From Comamonadaceae bacterium (GTDB lineage: Bacteria > Pseudomonadota > Gammaproteobacteria > Burkholderiales > Burkholderiaceae_C), in assembly GCA_027488735.1 (NCBI GenBank), contig JAIYBB010000004.1, positions 1-64,000 on the forward strand: a stretch of DNA of 64,000 nt, read 5' to 3'. A model generated the notes under the pieces. That model had not been told where the DNA came from, searched no databases, and saw nothing but the letters and a program-made list of their open reading frames with translations. This document shows positions 36,538 through 48,164 of this stretch, one piece after another. The translations under genes were made by a program, and so were the position numbers. The stretch's first letter is position 1. The number at the start of each line of letters is the position of its first letter.

Positions 36538-37043
36538 ATACCGCAGTCGAATATTTTTCTGCAGAGACCATGCAACGTTTTCAGCATGAGTTGAACAAAT
36601 ACCCTGACGATCAAAAGCAGTCAGCGGTCATTGCCTGTCTTTCCATTCTTCAACAGGAAAACGGCTTCGTTACAACCGAGCAGGAAAAAGCGCTGGCGGT
36701 TGTGCTTGACATGCCCGTCATGGCAGTGCATGAAGTCTTTACCTTCTACAACATGTTCAACCAGAAACCGGTGGGGCAATTCAAAATCAATGTGTGTACC
36801 AATTTGCCTTGCCAGTTACGCGGCGGTCAAAAGGCGTTGGAACACCTGTGCCAAGAGCTGAATATCGAAGTCGGACAAACCACCTCAGACGGCAAATTCA
36901 CTTTGCAACCGGGCGAGTGCATGGGCGCTTGCGCTGATGCACCGGTGCTGTTGGTCAATGACCGCAGCATGTGCAGCTTCATGAGCCACGACAAACTCGA
37001 TCAACTGATTGACGGCCTGCAACAGGCGGAGACACAGCCATGA
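36534..37043 (+). CDS. nuoE: NADH-quinone oxidoreductase subunit E
   Basis: 169 residues. Thioredoxin-like 24-kDa subunit with the N1a 2Fe-2S cluster; four Cys in [13 protein letters not shown] and [13 protein letters not shown]. It overlaps nuoF by 4 bp. Confidence 0.98.
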   Translation: MNTAVEYFSAETMQRFQHELNKYPDDQKQSAVIACLSILQQENGFVTTEQEKALAVVLDMPVMAVHEVFTFYNMFNQKPVGQFKINVCTNLPCQLRGGQKALEHLCQELNIEVGQTTSDGKFTLQPGECMGACADAPVLLVNDRSMCSFMSHDKLDQLIDGLQQAETQP

Positions 37044-38410
37044 ATCTGCAACAACTCCTGTCTCAGTTTCAATCCAAGGGTCTGGAGTCCTGTTTTCATG
37101 GACGTCATATCAACCCGCAAATTTATGACGGATTGAATGGCAGCAACTGGTCCTTGAATGACTATGTGTCACGCGGCGGTTACCAAGCCTTGCGCACCAT
37201 ACTTGGGTTGAACGGCGAATCGGCTTGGACTCAGGATCAGGTGATTGCCTGCCTCAAAGAATCCGGTTTGCGCGGTCGCGGCGGCGCAGGTTTTCCCACC
37301 GGCCTCAAGTGGAGCTTCATGCCCCGCTTGTTCAATGGTCAAAAATACTTGGTGTGCAATTCAGACGAAGGCGAGCCCGGCACTTGCAAGGACCGCGACA
37401 TTCTGGAGTTCAATCCCCACATCGTGATTGAAGGCATGGCGATTGCAGCTTATGCCATGGGCATCAGCATCGGCTACAACTACATTCACGGCGAAATTTT
37501 CCAGACCTACGAACGTTTCGAAGTTGCTTTGGCACAAGCACGTGCGGCAGGTTTTTTGGGTGAGCGCATACAGGGCAGCGACTTCAGTTTTCAACTGCAT
37601 GCAGCCCACGGTTTCGGCGCATACATTTGCGGCGAAGAAACTGCTTTGCTCGAATCGCTGGAGGGCAAAAAAGGCCAACCGCGTTTCAAGCCGCCGTTTC
37701 CCGCCAGCTTTGGCGTGTACGGCAAACCGACGACCATCAACAACACCGAAACATTCGCGGCCGTGCCGTGGATCATTCGCAATGGCGGCGCTGCATACTT
37801 GGCTTGCGGCAAACCGAACAACGGCGGCACCAAGATTTTTTCTGTGAGCGGTGACGTGGCATTGCCCGGCAATTACGAAGTACCCATGGGCACACCTTTC
37901 GCCAAGTTGCTCGAATTAGCCGGTGGTGTGCAGGGCGGGGCGTTGAAAGCGGTGATTCCCGGCGGTTCATCCGCACCTGTGTTGCCTGCGTCCATCATGA
38001 TGGACATCACCATGGACTACGACGCAATCGCCAAAGCCGGGTCCATGCTTGGCTCGGGCGCAGTCATCGTGTTGAATGACACACGTTGCATGGTGAAAAG
38101 CTTGCAACGTCTGTCTGCTTTTTACATGCACGAATCCTGCGGACAGTGCACACCTTGCCGTGAAGGCACGGGTTGGTTGTCGCGCATGGTTGACCGGATT
38201 GAAACCGGCCACGGCAAACCGTCTGACATGGACTTGTTGGACAACGTGGCGGAAAACATCATGGGTCGCACCATTTGCGCTTTAGGCGATGCGGCGGCCA
38301 TGCCGGTGCGCGGCATGCTCAAACATTTCCGCGCCGAGTTCGAACACCACATCACGCACAAGACCTGCATGGTCTCGTCGCAGGTACACGCGAGCCATCA
38401 CCATGATTGA
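37040..38410 (+). CDS. nuoF: NADH-quinone oxidoreductase subunit F
   Basis: 456 residues. NADH- and FMN-binding 51-kDa subunit with cluster N3. FMN/NADH loop [51 protein letters not shown] and the cluster ligands in [14 protein letters not shown]. The stop overlaps the nuoG start by 8 bp. Confidence 0.98.
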   Translation: MNLQQLLSQFQSKGLESCFHGRHINPQIYDGLNGSNWSLNDYVSRGGYQALRTILGLNGESAWTQDQVIACLKESGLRGRGGAGFPTGLKWSFMPRLFNGQKYLVCNSDEGEPGTCKDRDILEFNPHIVIEGMAIAAYAMGISIGYNYIHGEIFQTYERFEVALAQARAAGFLGERIQGSDFSFQLHAAHGFGAYICGEETALLESLEGKKGQPRFKPPFPASFGVYGKPTTINNTETFAAVPWIIRNGGAAYLACGKPNNGGTKIFSVSGDVALPGNYEVPMGTPFAKLLELAGGVQGGALKAVIPGGSSAPVLPASIMMDITMDYDAIAKAGSMLGSGAVIVLNDTRCMVKSLQRLSAFYMHESCGQCTPCREGTGWLSRMVDRIETGHGKPSDMDLLDNVAENIMGRTICALGDAAAMPVRGMLKHFRAEFEHHITHKTCMVSSQVHASHHHD

Positions 38411-40502
38411 ATTGCAAATCGACGGCAAGACCGTGCAAGTCGCTGAAGGCAGCGTGGTCATTCAAGCGGCCGAGCAGGCAGGCACCTTCATTCCGCATTT
38501 CTGCTATCACCGCAAACTCAGCATTGCAGCCAACTGCCGCATGTGTTTGGTTGACATTGAAAAAGCGCCCAAGCCCATGCCGGCTTGCGCGACGCCTGTG
38601 ACCCAAGGCATGGTGGTGCACACCAAGTCCGAGCGTGCTATCAAAGCCCAAAAGTCGGTGATGGAATTTTTGCTTATCAACCATCCATTGGATTGCCCCA
38701 TTTGCGACCAAGGTGGCGAATGCCAATTGCAGGATTTGGCCGTCGGTTACGGCGGAAGTGCTTCGCGTTACGAAGAAGAAAAACGCGTGGTGTTCCACAA
38801 AGATGTCGGCCCGCTCATCAGCATGGAAGAGATGAGCCGTTGCATTCATTGCACGCGTTGCGTTCGCTTCGGTCAAGAGATAGCGGGCAGCATGGAACTC
38901 GGCATGTCGCAGCGTGGCGAGCATTCTGAAATTGAAGCTTTCGTGGGTGAAACTGTTGACTCTGAGTTGTCCGGCAACATGATTGATATTTGCCCGGTTG
39001 GCGCATTGACGAGCAAGCCATTTCGCTACCAAGCCCGCACTTGGGAATTGAGCCGCCGCAAATCCATCAGCCCACACGACGCCACCGGTGCCAACCTTAT
39101 TGTGCAGGTGAAAAACAACCATGTCATGCGCGTGGTGCCCTTGGAAAACGAAGACGTCAACGAATGTTGGATCGCGGACCGCGACCGCTTCAGTTACGAA
39201 GCTTTGAACAGCGATGACCGTTTGACCCAACCCATGCTGAAACAAGACGGCCAATGGATCACGGTGGATTGGTCAACAGCGCTGGAATACATTGCCAACG
39301 GCTTGCAACACATCAAGACTGACCACGGTGCCTCAGCGATAGGTTGTTTGGCCAGTCCTCACAGCACCTTGGAAGAACTGTATCTTGCCACGCAGTTCAT
39401 GCGCGGACTTGGCAGTGACAACATTGACAGCCGTTTGCGCGCTGCCGATTTTCAGCATGATGCAAAAGTGCGTTGGCTGGGAACGTCTATTGCGTCCTTG
39501 TCTTCTCTGAACCGCGCCTTGATCATCGGCTCCAATATTCGCAAAGACCAACCGTTATTGGCGCAACGTATTCGACAAGCTGCACGTCGTGGCGCCAAGG
39601 TGTTTGCATTGAATGAACAAGCGTTTGATTGGGCCATGCCTACAGCTGAGATTTCAATAGCGGACAGCAGTGCATGGGTTCAAGCATTGGCCGATATTGC
39701 TGCAGCAGTGGCTCAGCAGACAAACACACCAACCCCTGCGCCCGGCAATGCTTCTTCACCGGTTGCAGCAGCCATTGCCACTTCACTTTTGAGTGGTGAG
39801 CGCAAGGCCGTTTTGCTGGGCAATGCAGCAGCGCACCATGAAAAAGCTTCCAGCTTGCTGGCTTTGGCGTATTTCATTGCAGAGCAAACCGGTGCCAGTG
39901 TCGGCTACTTGGGAGAAGCCGCTAACACTGTCGGTGCACAACTGGTGAATGCAAGACCGTTAGCTAACGGATTGAATGCAGCCCAAATGTTGAAGGCATC
40001 GTCTTTGAAAGCCATGTTGTTGCTTCACACTGAGCCCGCAAATGATTGTGCAGTGACTGACCACACCTTGGCCAATGTAGACATGGTGGTGACCATGTCT
40101 GCCTTCAAAACCAATTTAGATGTCAGCGATGTGTTGTTACCGATTTCACCCTTCACAGAAACTGCTGGCACATTTGTCAACACAGAAGGGCGTGCGCAAA
40201 GTTTTCATGGCGTGGTCAAACCGCTGGGTGAAACCCGTCCCGCTTGGAAAGTATGGCGGGTCTTGGGCAGCATGATGAAGTTGCCCGGCTTTGAATTTGA
40301 AAGTGTCGAAGAAGTCCGTGCCGTGGCTTTGCCTAAAGACATGACCTCGCTTTTGTCCAATGCCACCCAAGCCAAGTTGGATTTGACCCCGGCTTCAAAA
40401 GCACCGGTGACTGTCAACATGTACCAACTCGACAGCCTGGTACGGCGTGCGCCCGCATTGCAACACACCACCGATGCGCATGAAGGACATGTTCATGGTT
40501 GA
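38403..40502 (+). CDS. nuoG: NADH-quinone oxidoreductase subunit G
   Basis: 699 residues. Large Fe-S subunit: N-terminal 2Fe-2S domain ([18 protein letters not shown]), His/Cys cluster [18 protein letters not shown], 4Fe-4[17 protein letters not shown], then a molybdopterin-oxidoreductase-like C-terminal domain that has lost catalysis. Start at [16 protein letters not shown] (38403); the longer frame reads through nuoF and is rejected. Confidence 0.97.
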   Translation: MIELQIDGKTVQVAEGSVVIQAAEQAGTFIPHFCYHRKLSIAANCRMCLVDIEKAPKPMPACATPVTQGMVVHTKSERAIKAQKSVMEFLLINHPLDCPICDQGGECQLQDLAVGYGGSASRYEEEKRVVFHKDVGPLISMEEMSRCIHCTRCVRFGQEIAGSMELGMSQRGEHSEIEAFVGETVDSELSGNMIDICPVGALTSKPFRYQARTWELSRRKSISPHDATGANLIVQVKNNHVMRVVPLENEDVNECWIADRDRFSYEALNSDDRLTQPMLKQDGQWITVDWSTALEYIANGLQHIKTDHGASAIGCLASPHSTLEELYLATQFMRGLGSDNIDSRLRAADFQHDAKVRWLGTSIASLSSLNRALIIGSNIRKDQPLLAQRIRQAARRGAKVFALNEQAFDWAMPTAEISIADSSAWVQALADIAAAVAQQTNTPTPAPGNASSPVAAAIATSLLSGERKAVLLGNAAAHHEKASSLLALAYFIAEQTGASVGYLGEAANTVGAQLVNARPLANGLNAAQMLKASSLKAMLLLHTEPANDCAVTDHTLANVDMVVTMSAFKTNLDVSDVLLPISPFTETAGTFVNTEGRAQSFHGVVKPLGETRPAWKVWRVLGSMMKLPGFEFESVEEVRAVALPKDMTSLLSNATQAKLDLTPASKAPVTVNMYQLDSLVRRAPALQHTTDAHEGHVHG

Positions 40503-41577
40503 GTCATTGTTCAATTTTGGCGCGGGCTTGGTCAGTGATCCCTGGTGGGGCAATGTTGTTTGGCCGGTGATTTGGATATTGATCAAAATCGTGGCGATTG
40601 TTTTGCCTTTGCTGGGTTGCGTGGCTTATTTGACTTTATGGGAACGCAAAGCCATTGGCTTCACGCAAATTCGTCTGGGGCCCAATCGCACTGGCCCCGG
40701 TGGTTTGTTGCAACCGATTGCTGATGCTCTCAAGATCCTGACCAAAGAAATCATTCTGCCTACCAAGGCCAGTTCGGGTTTGTTCTTTTTAGGCCCTGTC
40801 ATGACCATCATGCCTGTCATGGCTGCTTGGGCGGTGATACCTTTCGGCCCTGAAGTGGTGTTGGCCAATGTGAACGCAGGCCTGCTGTTTCTGATGGCCA
40901 TCACTTCGCTGGAGGTCTACGGCATCATCATTGCCGGCTGGGCGTCCAATTCCAAATACGCTTTTTTGGGCGCATTGCGTGCATCTGCACAAATGGTCAG
41001 TTACGAAATCGCCATGGGGTTTTGTCTGGTGGTGGTGTTGATGGTGTCGGGCAGCATGAACCTGATTGACATCGTCAACGGGCAGGGCAAGGGCATGTTT
41101 GCCGATCAGGGCTTGGGCTTTCTGTCGTGGAACTGGTTGCCGTTGCTGCCGATCTTTGTGATTTTTTTCATTGCCAGCTTGGCTGAAACCAACCGCCATC
41201 CGTTTGACGTGGTGGAAGGCGAATCCGAAATTGTGGCGGGCCACATGATTGAATATTCAGGCATGTCATTCGCTATGTTTTTCTTGGGTGAATATGCCAA
41301 CATGATTTTGGTTTCAACCATCGCCGTGCTTTTGTTCTTGGGTGGATGGTTGCCGCCCTTGGACACGGTGTATTTGGCGTGGATACCAGGCTGGATTTGG
41401 CTGGCTATCAAAACTTTTGTTGTGGTCACCATGTTCCTTTGGGTACGGGCTACTTTCCCGCGTTTTCGCTACGACCAAATCATGCGTCTGGGTTGGAAAA
41501 TTTTCATTCCCGTGACCTTGGTATGGTTGGTCATCATCGGGGCTTGGATGCAAACCCCTTGGAACATTTGGAACTGA
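40495..41577 (+). CDS. nuoH: NADH-quinone oxidoreductase subunit H
   Basis: About 360 residues, eight helices. Quinone-channel subunit linking the arms. Signatures: [69 protein letters not shown] by segments. Start 40495 (MVESLF) overlaps nuoG by 8 bp with AAGGA upstream; ATGs at 40480 and 40489 are alternatives. Confidence 0.96.
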   Translation: MVESLFNFGAGLVSDPWWGNVVWPVIWILIKIVAIVLPLLGCVAYLTLWERKAIGFTQIRLGPNRTGPGGLLQPIADALKILTKEIILPTKASSGLFFLGPVMTIMPVMAAWAVIPFGPEVVLANVNAGLLFLMAITSLEVYGIIIAGWASNSKYAFLGALRASAQMVSYEIAMGFCLVVVLMVSGSMNLIDIVNGQGKGMFADQGLGFLSWNWLPLLPIFVIFFIASLAETNRHPFDVVEGESEIVAGHMIEYSGMSFAMFFLGEYANMILVSTIAVLLFLGGWLPPLDTVYLAWIPGWIWLAIKTFVVVTMFLWVRATFPRFRYDQIMRLGWKIFIPVTLVWLVIIGAWMQTPWNIWN

Positions 41578-41590
41578 TGCAAATATCCCT

Positions 41591-42112
41591 ATGACAACGC
41601 ATACTTCCACCACACCACCGACGCCCTTTTCTTGGGCTGATTTCTTCTCCAGCTTTTTGCTGCTCGAGTTTTTCAAGGGCTTTGCCATTACCGGCAAGTA
41701 CATGTTTGCACGCAAGATCACCGTGCAATTTCCTGAAGAAAAAACGCCCATGAGCCCACGCTTTCGCGGTCTGCACGCGCTTCGCCGCTACGAGAACGGT
41801 GAAGAGCGCTGCATTGCATGCAAACTATGCGAGGCTGTGTGTCCAGCCATGGCCATCACCATTGAATCCGATGTGCGCGAAGACGGCTCACGCCGTACCT
41901 CGCGCTACGACATCGACTTGACCAAATGCATTTTTTGCGGTTTTTGCGAGGAAAGCTGTCCGGTTGATTCGATTGTCGAAACCCATATCTTTGAATACCA
42001 CGGCGAGAAACGCGGCGATCTGTATTTCACCAAAGAGATGCTGCTTGCCGTGGGCGACAAATATGAACCGCAGATTGCGGCCCACAAGGCGGCCGATGCC
42101 AAATACCGCTAA
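41591..42112 (+). CDS. nuoI: NADH-quinone oxidoreductase subunit I
   Basis: 173 residues. Two ferredoxin-type 4Fe-4S clusters (N6a/N6b): [16 protein letters not shown] and [18 protein letters not shown]. It relays electrons between NuoG and NuoB. 13 bp after nuoH. Confidence 0.98.
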   Translation: MTTHTSTTPPTPFSWADFFSSFLLLEFFKGFAITGKYMFARKITVQFPEEKTPMSPRFRGLHALRRYENGEERCIACKLCEAVCPAMAITIESDVREDGSRRTSRYDIDLTKCIFCGFCEESCPVDSIVETHIFEYHGEKRGDLYFTKEMLLAVGDKYEPQIAAHKAADAKYR

Positions 42113-42132
42113 CCTCAGGAACAGATAAGCCC

Positions 42133-42774
42133 ATGGAAATCAAGTCTGCGCTTTTCTATTTATTTTCAGCTGTGATGCTGTTTGCAGCTTTGCGTGTCAT
42201 CACTTCACGCAACCCGGTGCATGCGGCGCTGTATTTGGTGCTGGCCTTTTTTCAGGCCTCAGGCATTTGGATGCTGCTCAAGGCAGAATTTCTGTCCATC
42301 ACGCTGGTGCTGGTGTATGTCGGCGCAGTGATGGTGTTGTTCTTATTTGTGGTGATGATGATTGATATCAATGTGGATGCATTGAAGAAAGACTTTTGGA
42401 AACATTTCCCGCTGGCGGCGTTCATTGGCGCGGTGCTGGCGCTTGAACTGGCTTCGGTGTTGATGGGAGGCTTTCGGTCCTCCGAAATTGCTGTTGACAC
42501 TGCGGCAGTGAGTGGCCAGCCTGTGTCAAATACACGTGATCTGGGGGTGCTGCTTTATACCGAGTACTTGTATCCTTTGGAAATCGCGGCGGTCATTCTT
42601 CTCGTAGCCATCGTGTCAGCCATTGCATTGACAATGCGCGAACGAAAAGACACCAAAGCGCAAGACCCAGGTGAACAAGTGAAAGTCAAAGCAGCAGACC
42701 GCTTGCGCATGGTCAAAATCGAACCCGTGCAGCAAACCTTGGTGCCGCCTGCTGCTGAGGAGCCCAAATCATGA
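42133..42774 (+). CDS. nuoJ: NADH-quinone oxidoreductase subunit J
   Basis: 213 residues. Five-helix membrane subunit with [28 protein letters not shown] by segments and the TMH3 pi-bulge region [18 protein letters not shown]. The extramembrane C-terminal tail is charged. It overlaps nuoK by 4 bp. Confidence 0.97.
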   Translation: MEIKSALFYLFSAVMLFAALRVITSRNPVHAALYLVLAFFQASGIWMLLKAEFLSITLVLVYVGAVMVLFLFVVMMIDINVDALKKDFWKHFPLAAFIGAVLALELASVLMGGFRSSEIAVDTAAVSGQPVSNTRDLGVLLYTEYLYPLEIAAVILLVAIVSAIALTMRERKDTKAQDPGEQVKVKAADRLRMVKIEPVQQTLVPPAAEEPKS

Positions 42775-43079
42775 ACATCACGCTTGGTCACTACCTTACT
42801 TTGGGTGCAGTTTTGTTTGCGCTGTCGGTGATTGGTATTTTTCTGAACCGAAAAAATCTGATCGTGTTGTTGATGGCGATCGAACTCATGTTGCTCGCTG
42901 TCAATACCAATTTTGTCGCGTTTTCACATTATTTGGGCGACATGCACGGACAGGTGTTTGTGTTTTTTATTTTGACGGTTGCTGCAGCCGAGTCCGCCAT
43001 TGGGTTGGCGATTTTGGTGCTGTTGTTCCGCAACCGTTCTAGCGTCAATGTTGACGAACTCAACAGCCTTAAAGGCTGA
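42771..43079 (+). CDS. nuoK: NADH-quinone oxidoreductase subunit K
   Basis: 102 residues, three helices with two membrane Glu residues ([16 protein letters not shown] and [14 protein letters not shown]) needed for proton transfer. MrpC-like fold. Confidence 0.98.
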   Translation: MNITLGHYLTLGAVLFALSVIGIFLNRKNLIVLLMAIELMLLAVNTNFVAFSHYLGDMHGQVFVFFILTVAAAESAIGLAILVLLFRNRSSVNVDELNSLKG

Positions 43080-43092
43080 GCCAGTATTCACC

Positions 43093-45096
43093 ATGAGCCA
43101 AACCATTCAATCATCCACCCTGATCACAGTCGTACTGGCCCCTTTGGTCGGATCGCTGTTGGCGGGTATTTGGGGCACACAACTCGGTGGTGGCGGGTTA
43201 AGTCGTCGCTGGGCACACAGCCTCACTATTTTGGGGGTCTTGGTTTCATTTGTTTTGTCTGCGCTTACCCTGCAAGATGTGGTGGTTGATGGTGCCCGCT
43301 TCAACGAATCTATTTACACCTGGATGCAAATCGGTGAGTTGAAAATGGAAATCGGTTTCATGGTGGATGGTCTCACTGCCATGATGATGTGCGTGGTCAC
43401 TTTTGTTTCCTTAATGGTTCACATCTACACCATCGGTTACATGGAAGAGGACGAGGGCTACAACCGGTTCTTTGCTTACATTTCATTGTTCACCTTTGCC
43501 ATGTTGATGCTGGTGATGAGCAACAACATGCTGCAATTATTTTTCGGCTGGGAGGCTGTTGGTTTGGTCTCTTACCTGCTCATCGGGTTTTGGTTTAACA
43601 AGCCCAGTGCTGTGTTTGCCAACATGAAAGCATTTTTGGTGAACCGAGTGGGTGACTTCGGCTTCATCCTGGGCATCGGCTTGATCGCGGCTTACGCAGG
43701 GACCTTGAACTACACAGAAGCGTTTGCCAAAGCAGACCAGTTGGCGGCATTGACATTGCCCGGCACCGATTGGATGCTGGTCACTGTGATTTGTATTTGT
43801 TTGTTCATTGGTGCCATGGGCAAATCAGCGCAATTTCCTTTGCATGTCTGGTTGCCCGACTCAATGGAGGGACCGACACCTATTTCTGCTTTGATCCATG
43901 CCGCCACCATGGTCACAGCCGGCATATTTATGGTGGCCCGCATGTCGCCCCTGTTTGAGTTGTCTGACACTGCGCTGAACCTGATGCTGTCAGTTGGTGC
44001 CATCACAGCCTTGTTCATGGGCTTTTTGGGCATCGTGCAAAACGATATCAAACGAGTGGTTGCCTATTCCACGCTTTCACAACTGGGCTATATGACCGTG
44101 GCTTTGGGAGCCTCGGCTTATTCTGTTGCTGTGTTTCATTTGATGACCCATGCATTTTTCAAGGCATTGCTGTTTTTGGCTGCGGGCTCGGTCATCATGG
44201 GCGTCCACCATAACCAAGACATTCGATACATGGGGGGCTTGCGTAAGTACATGCCCATCACCTGGCTGACATCCTTATTGGGTTCATTGGCGTTGATCGG
44301 TACGCCGCTTTTTTCTGGTTTCTATTCCAAAGACAGCATCATTGAAGCTGTGGCGGCCAGTCAATTGGCTGCTGCACCATTGGCGTATTTTGCGGTGCTG
44401 GCTGGCGTATTTGTCACGGCGTTTTATTCTTTCCGAATGTATTTTTTGGTGTTCCACGGCAAGCCCCGGTTTGATCAAGACCCTCACGCTCACCATGGCG
44501 ATGGCCACACACACACACCGCATGAATCACCTTGGGTAGTGACATTGCCGTTGCTGCTGCTGGCCATTCCCTCTGTGCTGATCGGTTATTTCACGATTGA
44601 ACCCATGCTGTTTGGCGATTTTTTCAAAGACGCTATTCATGTCAACAGTGCATTGCATCCTGCCATGAGGGCACTGCAAGACATGTTTCATTCTCCGATG
44701 GGCATGGCCGAACATGCATTGAGCACTTTGCCGTTCATGCTGGCCTTGGCTGGGGTGTTGCTGGCTTTTTATATGTACATGGTTCATCCGACAGTACCGG
44801 CTTTCATTCTGCGACATGTCAAACCTTTGCACAGCTTGTTGGTGAACAAATACTTTTTGGATGATTTCAACGAAAAAATTCTCGCCCGTGGCACTCGCTT
44901 GTTGGCCACCTCTTTATGGAAGGGCGGCGATCAATCGGTGATCGACGGTTTTATGGTCAATGGGTCATGGCGCGTCGTTGGCAAAGTTTCCATGTTGGTG
45001 CGGCGCTTGCAAACCGGTTTTCTCTATCACTATGCCTTGCTGATGATTCTGGGCATGTTCGGATTGATCACTTGGTTCGTCTGGCTCAAACCATGA
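43093..45096 (+). CDS. nuoL: NADH-quinone oxidoreductase subunit L
   Basis: 667 residues. Antiporter-like proton-pumping subunit with the long lateral helix at the C-terminus. Conserved FFGWEAVGLVSYLLIGFW, GKSAQFPLHVWLPDSMEGPTPISALIHAATMVTAG by segments, and THAFFKALLFLAAGSVI. Start at MSQTIQSSTL; the frame opens earlier within nuoK and is rejected. Confidence 0.97.
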   Translation: MSQTIQSSTLITVVLAPLVGSLLAGIWGTQLGGGGLSRRWAHSLTILGVLVSFVLSALTLQDVVVDGARFNESIYTWMQIGELKMEIGFMVDGLTAMMMCVVTFVSLMVHIYTIGYMEEDEGYNRFFAYISLFTFAMLMLVMSNNMLQLFFGWEAVGLVSYLLIGFWFNKPSAVFANMKAFLVNRVGDFGFILGIGLIAAYAGTLNYTEAFAKADQLAALTLPGTDWMLVTVICICLFIGAMGKSAQFPLHVWLPDSMEGPTPISALIHAATMVTAGIFMVARMSPLFELSDTALNLMLSVGAITALFMGFLGIVQNDIKRVVAYSTLSQLGYMTVALGASAYSVAVFHLMTHAFFKALLFLAAGSVIMGVHHNQDIRYMGGLRKYMPITWLTSLLGSLALIGTPLFSGFYSKDSIIEAVAASQLAAAPLAYFAVLAGVFVTAFYSFRMYFLVFHGKPRFDQDPHAHHGDGHTHTPHESPWVVTLPLLLLAIPSVLIGYFTIEPMLFGDFFKDAIHVNSALHPAMRALQDMFHSPMGMAEHALSTLPFMLALAGVLLAFYMYMVHPTVPAFILRHVKPLHSLLVNKYFLDDFNEKILARGTRLLATSLWKGGDQSVIDGFMVNGSWRVVGKVSMLVRRLQTGFLYHYALLMILGMFGLITWFVWLKP

Positions 45097-45139
45097 ATTT
45101 CAACCTGTCATTTAAGCTGATTCGACCCAGAGGGATGTT

Positions 45140-46618
45140 ATGGAATTGTTGAGTCTGGCCATTTGGACACCGATAGTGTGCGGTGTTTTGTTGCTGGCGT
45201 TTGGGCGTGATGAGCACTTGCGCATGGTGCGCTGGTTTGCATTGACCGGGGCCTTGCTTAGTTTTGCTATTACGCTGCCGTTGTATGCGCAATTTGACAA
45301 CGCATCTGCCTCCATGCAATTTGTTGAAAACTTGCCTTGGATCAGTCGCTTCAATGTCAACTATCACTTGGGTGTTGACGGTATTTCTCTGTGGTTTGTT
45401 TTGTTGACTGCATTCATCACGGTGGTGGTGGTGATTGCTGGCTGGGAAGTGATCACCGAGCGTGTCAATCAATACATGGGCGCTTTTTTGGTACTCAGCG
45501 GCTTGTTGATCGGCGTATTTTGTGCATTGGATGGCATGCTGTTTTATGTATTTTTTGAAGCCACCTTGATACCTATGTACTTGATCATTGGCGTGTGGGG
45601 AGGTCCCAACAAAATTTACGCTGCATTCAAATTCTTCCTCTACACCTTGCTTGGTTCATTGTTGATGCTGGTGGCGTTGATTTATTTGTATATTGCATCT
45701 GAAGGCAGTTTCGATTTGGCCACATGGCAGCAACTTCCACTGGCAGCCACCCCGCAAACATTTTTGTTTTTTGCTTTCTTCGCCGCCTTTGCCGTCAAAG
45801 TGCCCATGTGGCCAGTGCACACTTGGTTACCCGATGTACACGTCGAGGCACCTACGGGCGGTTCGGCAGTTTTGGCAGCCATCATGCTCAAGTTGGGCGC
45901 CTATGGTTTTTTGCGGTTTTCACTTCCCATCGCGCCCGATGCTGCCCATGAATGGGCATGGCTGATGCTGACGCTGTCCCTGATTGCCGTGGTCTATGTG
46001 GGCTTGGTTGCCATTGTTCAGCAAGACATGAAAAAACTGGTGGCGTACTCGTCTGTGGCGCACATGGGTTTTGTCACACTCGGATTTTTTATCTTCAGCG
46101 AACTCGGCGTGACTGGCGGCATTGTGCAAATGATTGCGCATGGGTTTGTGTCAGCGGCCATGTTCTTGTGCATAGGGGTGTTGCACGACCGGGTCCATTC
46201 TCGCGAGATCGCCAGCTACGGTGGTGTGGTCAATCGCATGCCAAAATTTACTGCGTTTTCTTTGTTTTTTGCCATGGCCAATTGCGGTTTACCCGGCACA
46301 GCAGGTTTTGTGGGTGAGTGGATGGTCATTTTGGCGGCCGTCAAATTCAATTTTTGGCTGGGCCTGCTGTCTGCCTCCGCACTCATATTCGGCGCGGCCT
46401 ACACCTTGTGGATGGTCAAACGTGTTTATTTGGGCCCTGTGACCAACCAAGCAGTACAAGCTTTGCAAGACATTAACGCGCGTGAATTTTTGATGCTTGG
46501 CCTCTTGGCAGTAGCTGTTTTGTGGATGGGCGTCTATCCCAAACCTTTCACCGATGTGATGCATGTATCGGTGACCCAATTGCTTGAACATGTGGCACTG
46601 AGCAAATTGCCCCTATGA
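45140..46618 (+). CDS. nuoM: NADH-quinone oxidoreductase subunit M
   Basis: 492 residues, 14 helices. Second antiporter-like proton pump; Glu in FFEATLIPMYLIIG, Lys in VKVPMWPVHTWLPDVHVEAPT and the LVAYSSVAHMGFV helix. 43 bp after nuoL with AGAGGGAT before ATG. Confidence 0.97.
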   Translation: MELLSLAIWTPIVCGVLLLAFGRDEHLRMVRWFALTGALLSFAITLPLYAQFDNASASMQFVENLPWISRFNVNYHLGVDGISLWFVLLTAFITVVVVIAGWEVITERVNQYMGAFLVLSGLLIGVFCALDGMLFYVFFEATLIPMYLIIGVWGGPNKIYAAFKFFLYTLLGSLLMLVALIYLYIASEGSFDLATWQQLPLAATPQTFLFFAFFAAFAVKVPMWPVHTWLPDVHVEAPTGGSAVLAAIMLKLGAYGFLRFSLPIAPDAAHEWAWLMLTLSLIAVVYVGLVAIVQQDMKKLVAYSSVAHMGFVTLGFFIFSELGVTGGIVQMIAHGFVSAAMFLCIGVLHDRVHSREIASYGGVVNRMPKFTAFSLFFAMANCGLPGTAGFVGEWMVILAAVKFNFWLGLLSASALIFGAAYTLWMVKRVYLGPVTNQAVQALQDINAREFLMLGLLAVAVLWMGVYPKPFTDVMHVSVTQLLEHVALSKLPL

Positions 46619-46649
46619 ATCACACGATCAACTGCCTAGGAAGTCAACC

Positions 46650-48137
46650 ATGATGAACATTGTCAACTGGATGACCGCATTGCCTGAAATTTTTTTGCTG
46701 TCGATGGCTTGTGTCATCACCTTGGTTGATTTGTGGGTAAAGAGCAAAGACCGCACGCTGACTTATTTATTGACCTTGGCTACTTTGTTGGCGGTTGCAT
46801 TGATGCACGCCATGAATGCGACAACGGGTCAAACGGTGTATGGCTTTGGCCAGATGGTGGTGTCTGATGCAATGGGTAATTGGCTCAAATGCTTTGCCAG
46901 CTTGGCTGTCATGGTTACGCTGATTTACAGCCGCCCGTATGCGGCAGACCGCAAAATGCTTGAAGGCGGGGAGCTGTTCTTGCTGAGTTTGTTCTCCTTG
47001 CTGGGCATGTCTGTGATGATCTCTGGCAACAATTTCTTGGTCATCTACTTAGGCTTAGAGTTGCTGACCCTGTCCAGTTATGCCTTGGTGGCACTGCGCC
47101 GCGACAACGGTAATGCCACCGAAGCCGCCATGAAATTTTTTGTCCTAGGCGCGTTGGCTAGCGGCTTTTTGCTTTATGGACTGTCGATGATTTACGGGGC
47201 CACTGGCTCGCTTGAGTTATCGGGTGTTTTTCAAGCCATCTCCAGTGGCCACATCAGACACCAAGTGTTGGTTTTGGGTGTGGTGTTTGTGGTCTGCGGT
47301 ATCGCTTTCAAATTGGGCGCAGCCCCTTTTCACATGTGGGTGCCAGACATTTACCAAGGTGCGCCTACAGCGGTGACTTTGATGATTGCCGCTGCTCCTA
47401 AATTGGCCGCATTTGCCATGATGATGCGTTTGCTGGTCGACGGCATGTTGCCGCTGGCGATCGATTGGCAGCAAATGATGATGGTGCTCGCCGTGGTGTC
47501 GTTGTTGATCGGTAACTTCTCCGCCATTGCACAAACCAATCTCAAACGTATGTTGGCGTTCTCCGCCATTGCCCAAATGGGGTTTGTGCTGATCGGTATG
47601 CTGTCAGGTGTTAACCAAGGCAATACTTTGTCTGCGGCCAACGCCTACAGCTCTGCCATGTTCTACATGATCAGTTATGTGCTCACCACCTTGGGTGCTT
47701 TCGGTGTCATCTTGCTGCTTGCGCGTGAAGGTTTTGAAAGTGAAGAAATATCTGACTTGGCTGGACTTAACCAGCGCAGCCCCTTGTTTGCCGGGGTGAT
47801 GGCCATTTGTTTGTTCTCGTTGGCCGGAGTGCCTCCGTTGGTCGGCTTTTTTGCAAAACTCTCAGTGCTTCAAGCGTTGGTTGCCTCCGAGCAAATCAGC
47901 GCGTTGGTGTTGGCTGTGTTTGCAGTCATGATGTCCTTGGTTGGCGCGTTTTATTATTTACGGGTCATCAAAGTGATGTACTTTGATCCACCTTTGACCG
48001 TCAGTACCGTGTCTGCTGACAAGCATGTCAAGGCCGTGCTTGCAGTCAATGGGGGTTTGGTGTTGGTGCTTGGGCTGTTGCCAGGTGGTTTGATGTCCTT
48101 ATGCGCTGTGGCGGTTGTTCAAGCGTTAGGCACTTGA
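46650..48137 (+). CDS. nuoN: NADH-quinone oxidoreductase subunit N
   Basis: 495 residues. Third antiporter-like subunit; LGLELLTLSSYALVALRRDN, KLGAAPFHMWVPDIYQGAPT and LKRMLAFSAIAQMGFVLIG. It ends the operon. ATG at 46653 is an equal alternative start. Confidence 0.97.
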   Translation: MMNIVNWMTALPEIFLLSMACVITLVDLWVKSKDRTLTYLLTLATLLAVALMHAMNATTGQTVYGFGQMVVSDAMGNWLKCFASLAVMVTLIYSRPYAADRKMLEGGELFLLSLFSLLGMSVMISGNNFLVIYLGLELLTLSSYALVALRRDNGNATEAAMKFFVLGALASGFLLYGLSMIYGATGSLELSGVFQAISSGHIRHQVLVLGVVFVVCGIAFKLGAAPFHMWVPDIYQGAPTAVTLMIAAAPKLAAFAMMMRLLVDGMLPLAIDWQQMMMVLAVVSLLIGNFSAIAQTNLKRMLAFSAIAQMGFVLIGMLSGVNQGNTLSAANAYSSAMFYMISYVLTTLGAFGVILLLAREGFESEEISDLAGLNQRSPLFAGVMAICLFSLAGVPPLVGFFAKLSVLQALVASEQISALVLAVFAVMMSLVGAFYYLRVIKVMYFDPPLTVSTVSADKHVKAVLAVNGGLVLVLGLLPGGLMSLCAVAVVQALGT

Positions 48138-48164
48138 TAAGCCTTGTTTTGACATAATCATTTC

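Noticed and set aside
37040..40502. Alternative longer nuoG start at 38289
   Set aside because: The extra codons read through the end of nuoF in another frame; ATG 38403 begins the conserved 2Fe-2S domain and overlaps nuoF by only 8 bp.
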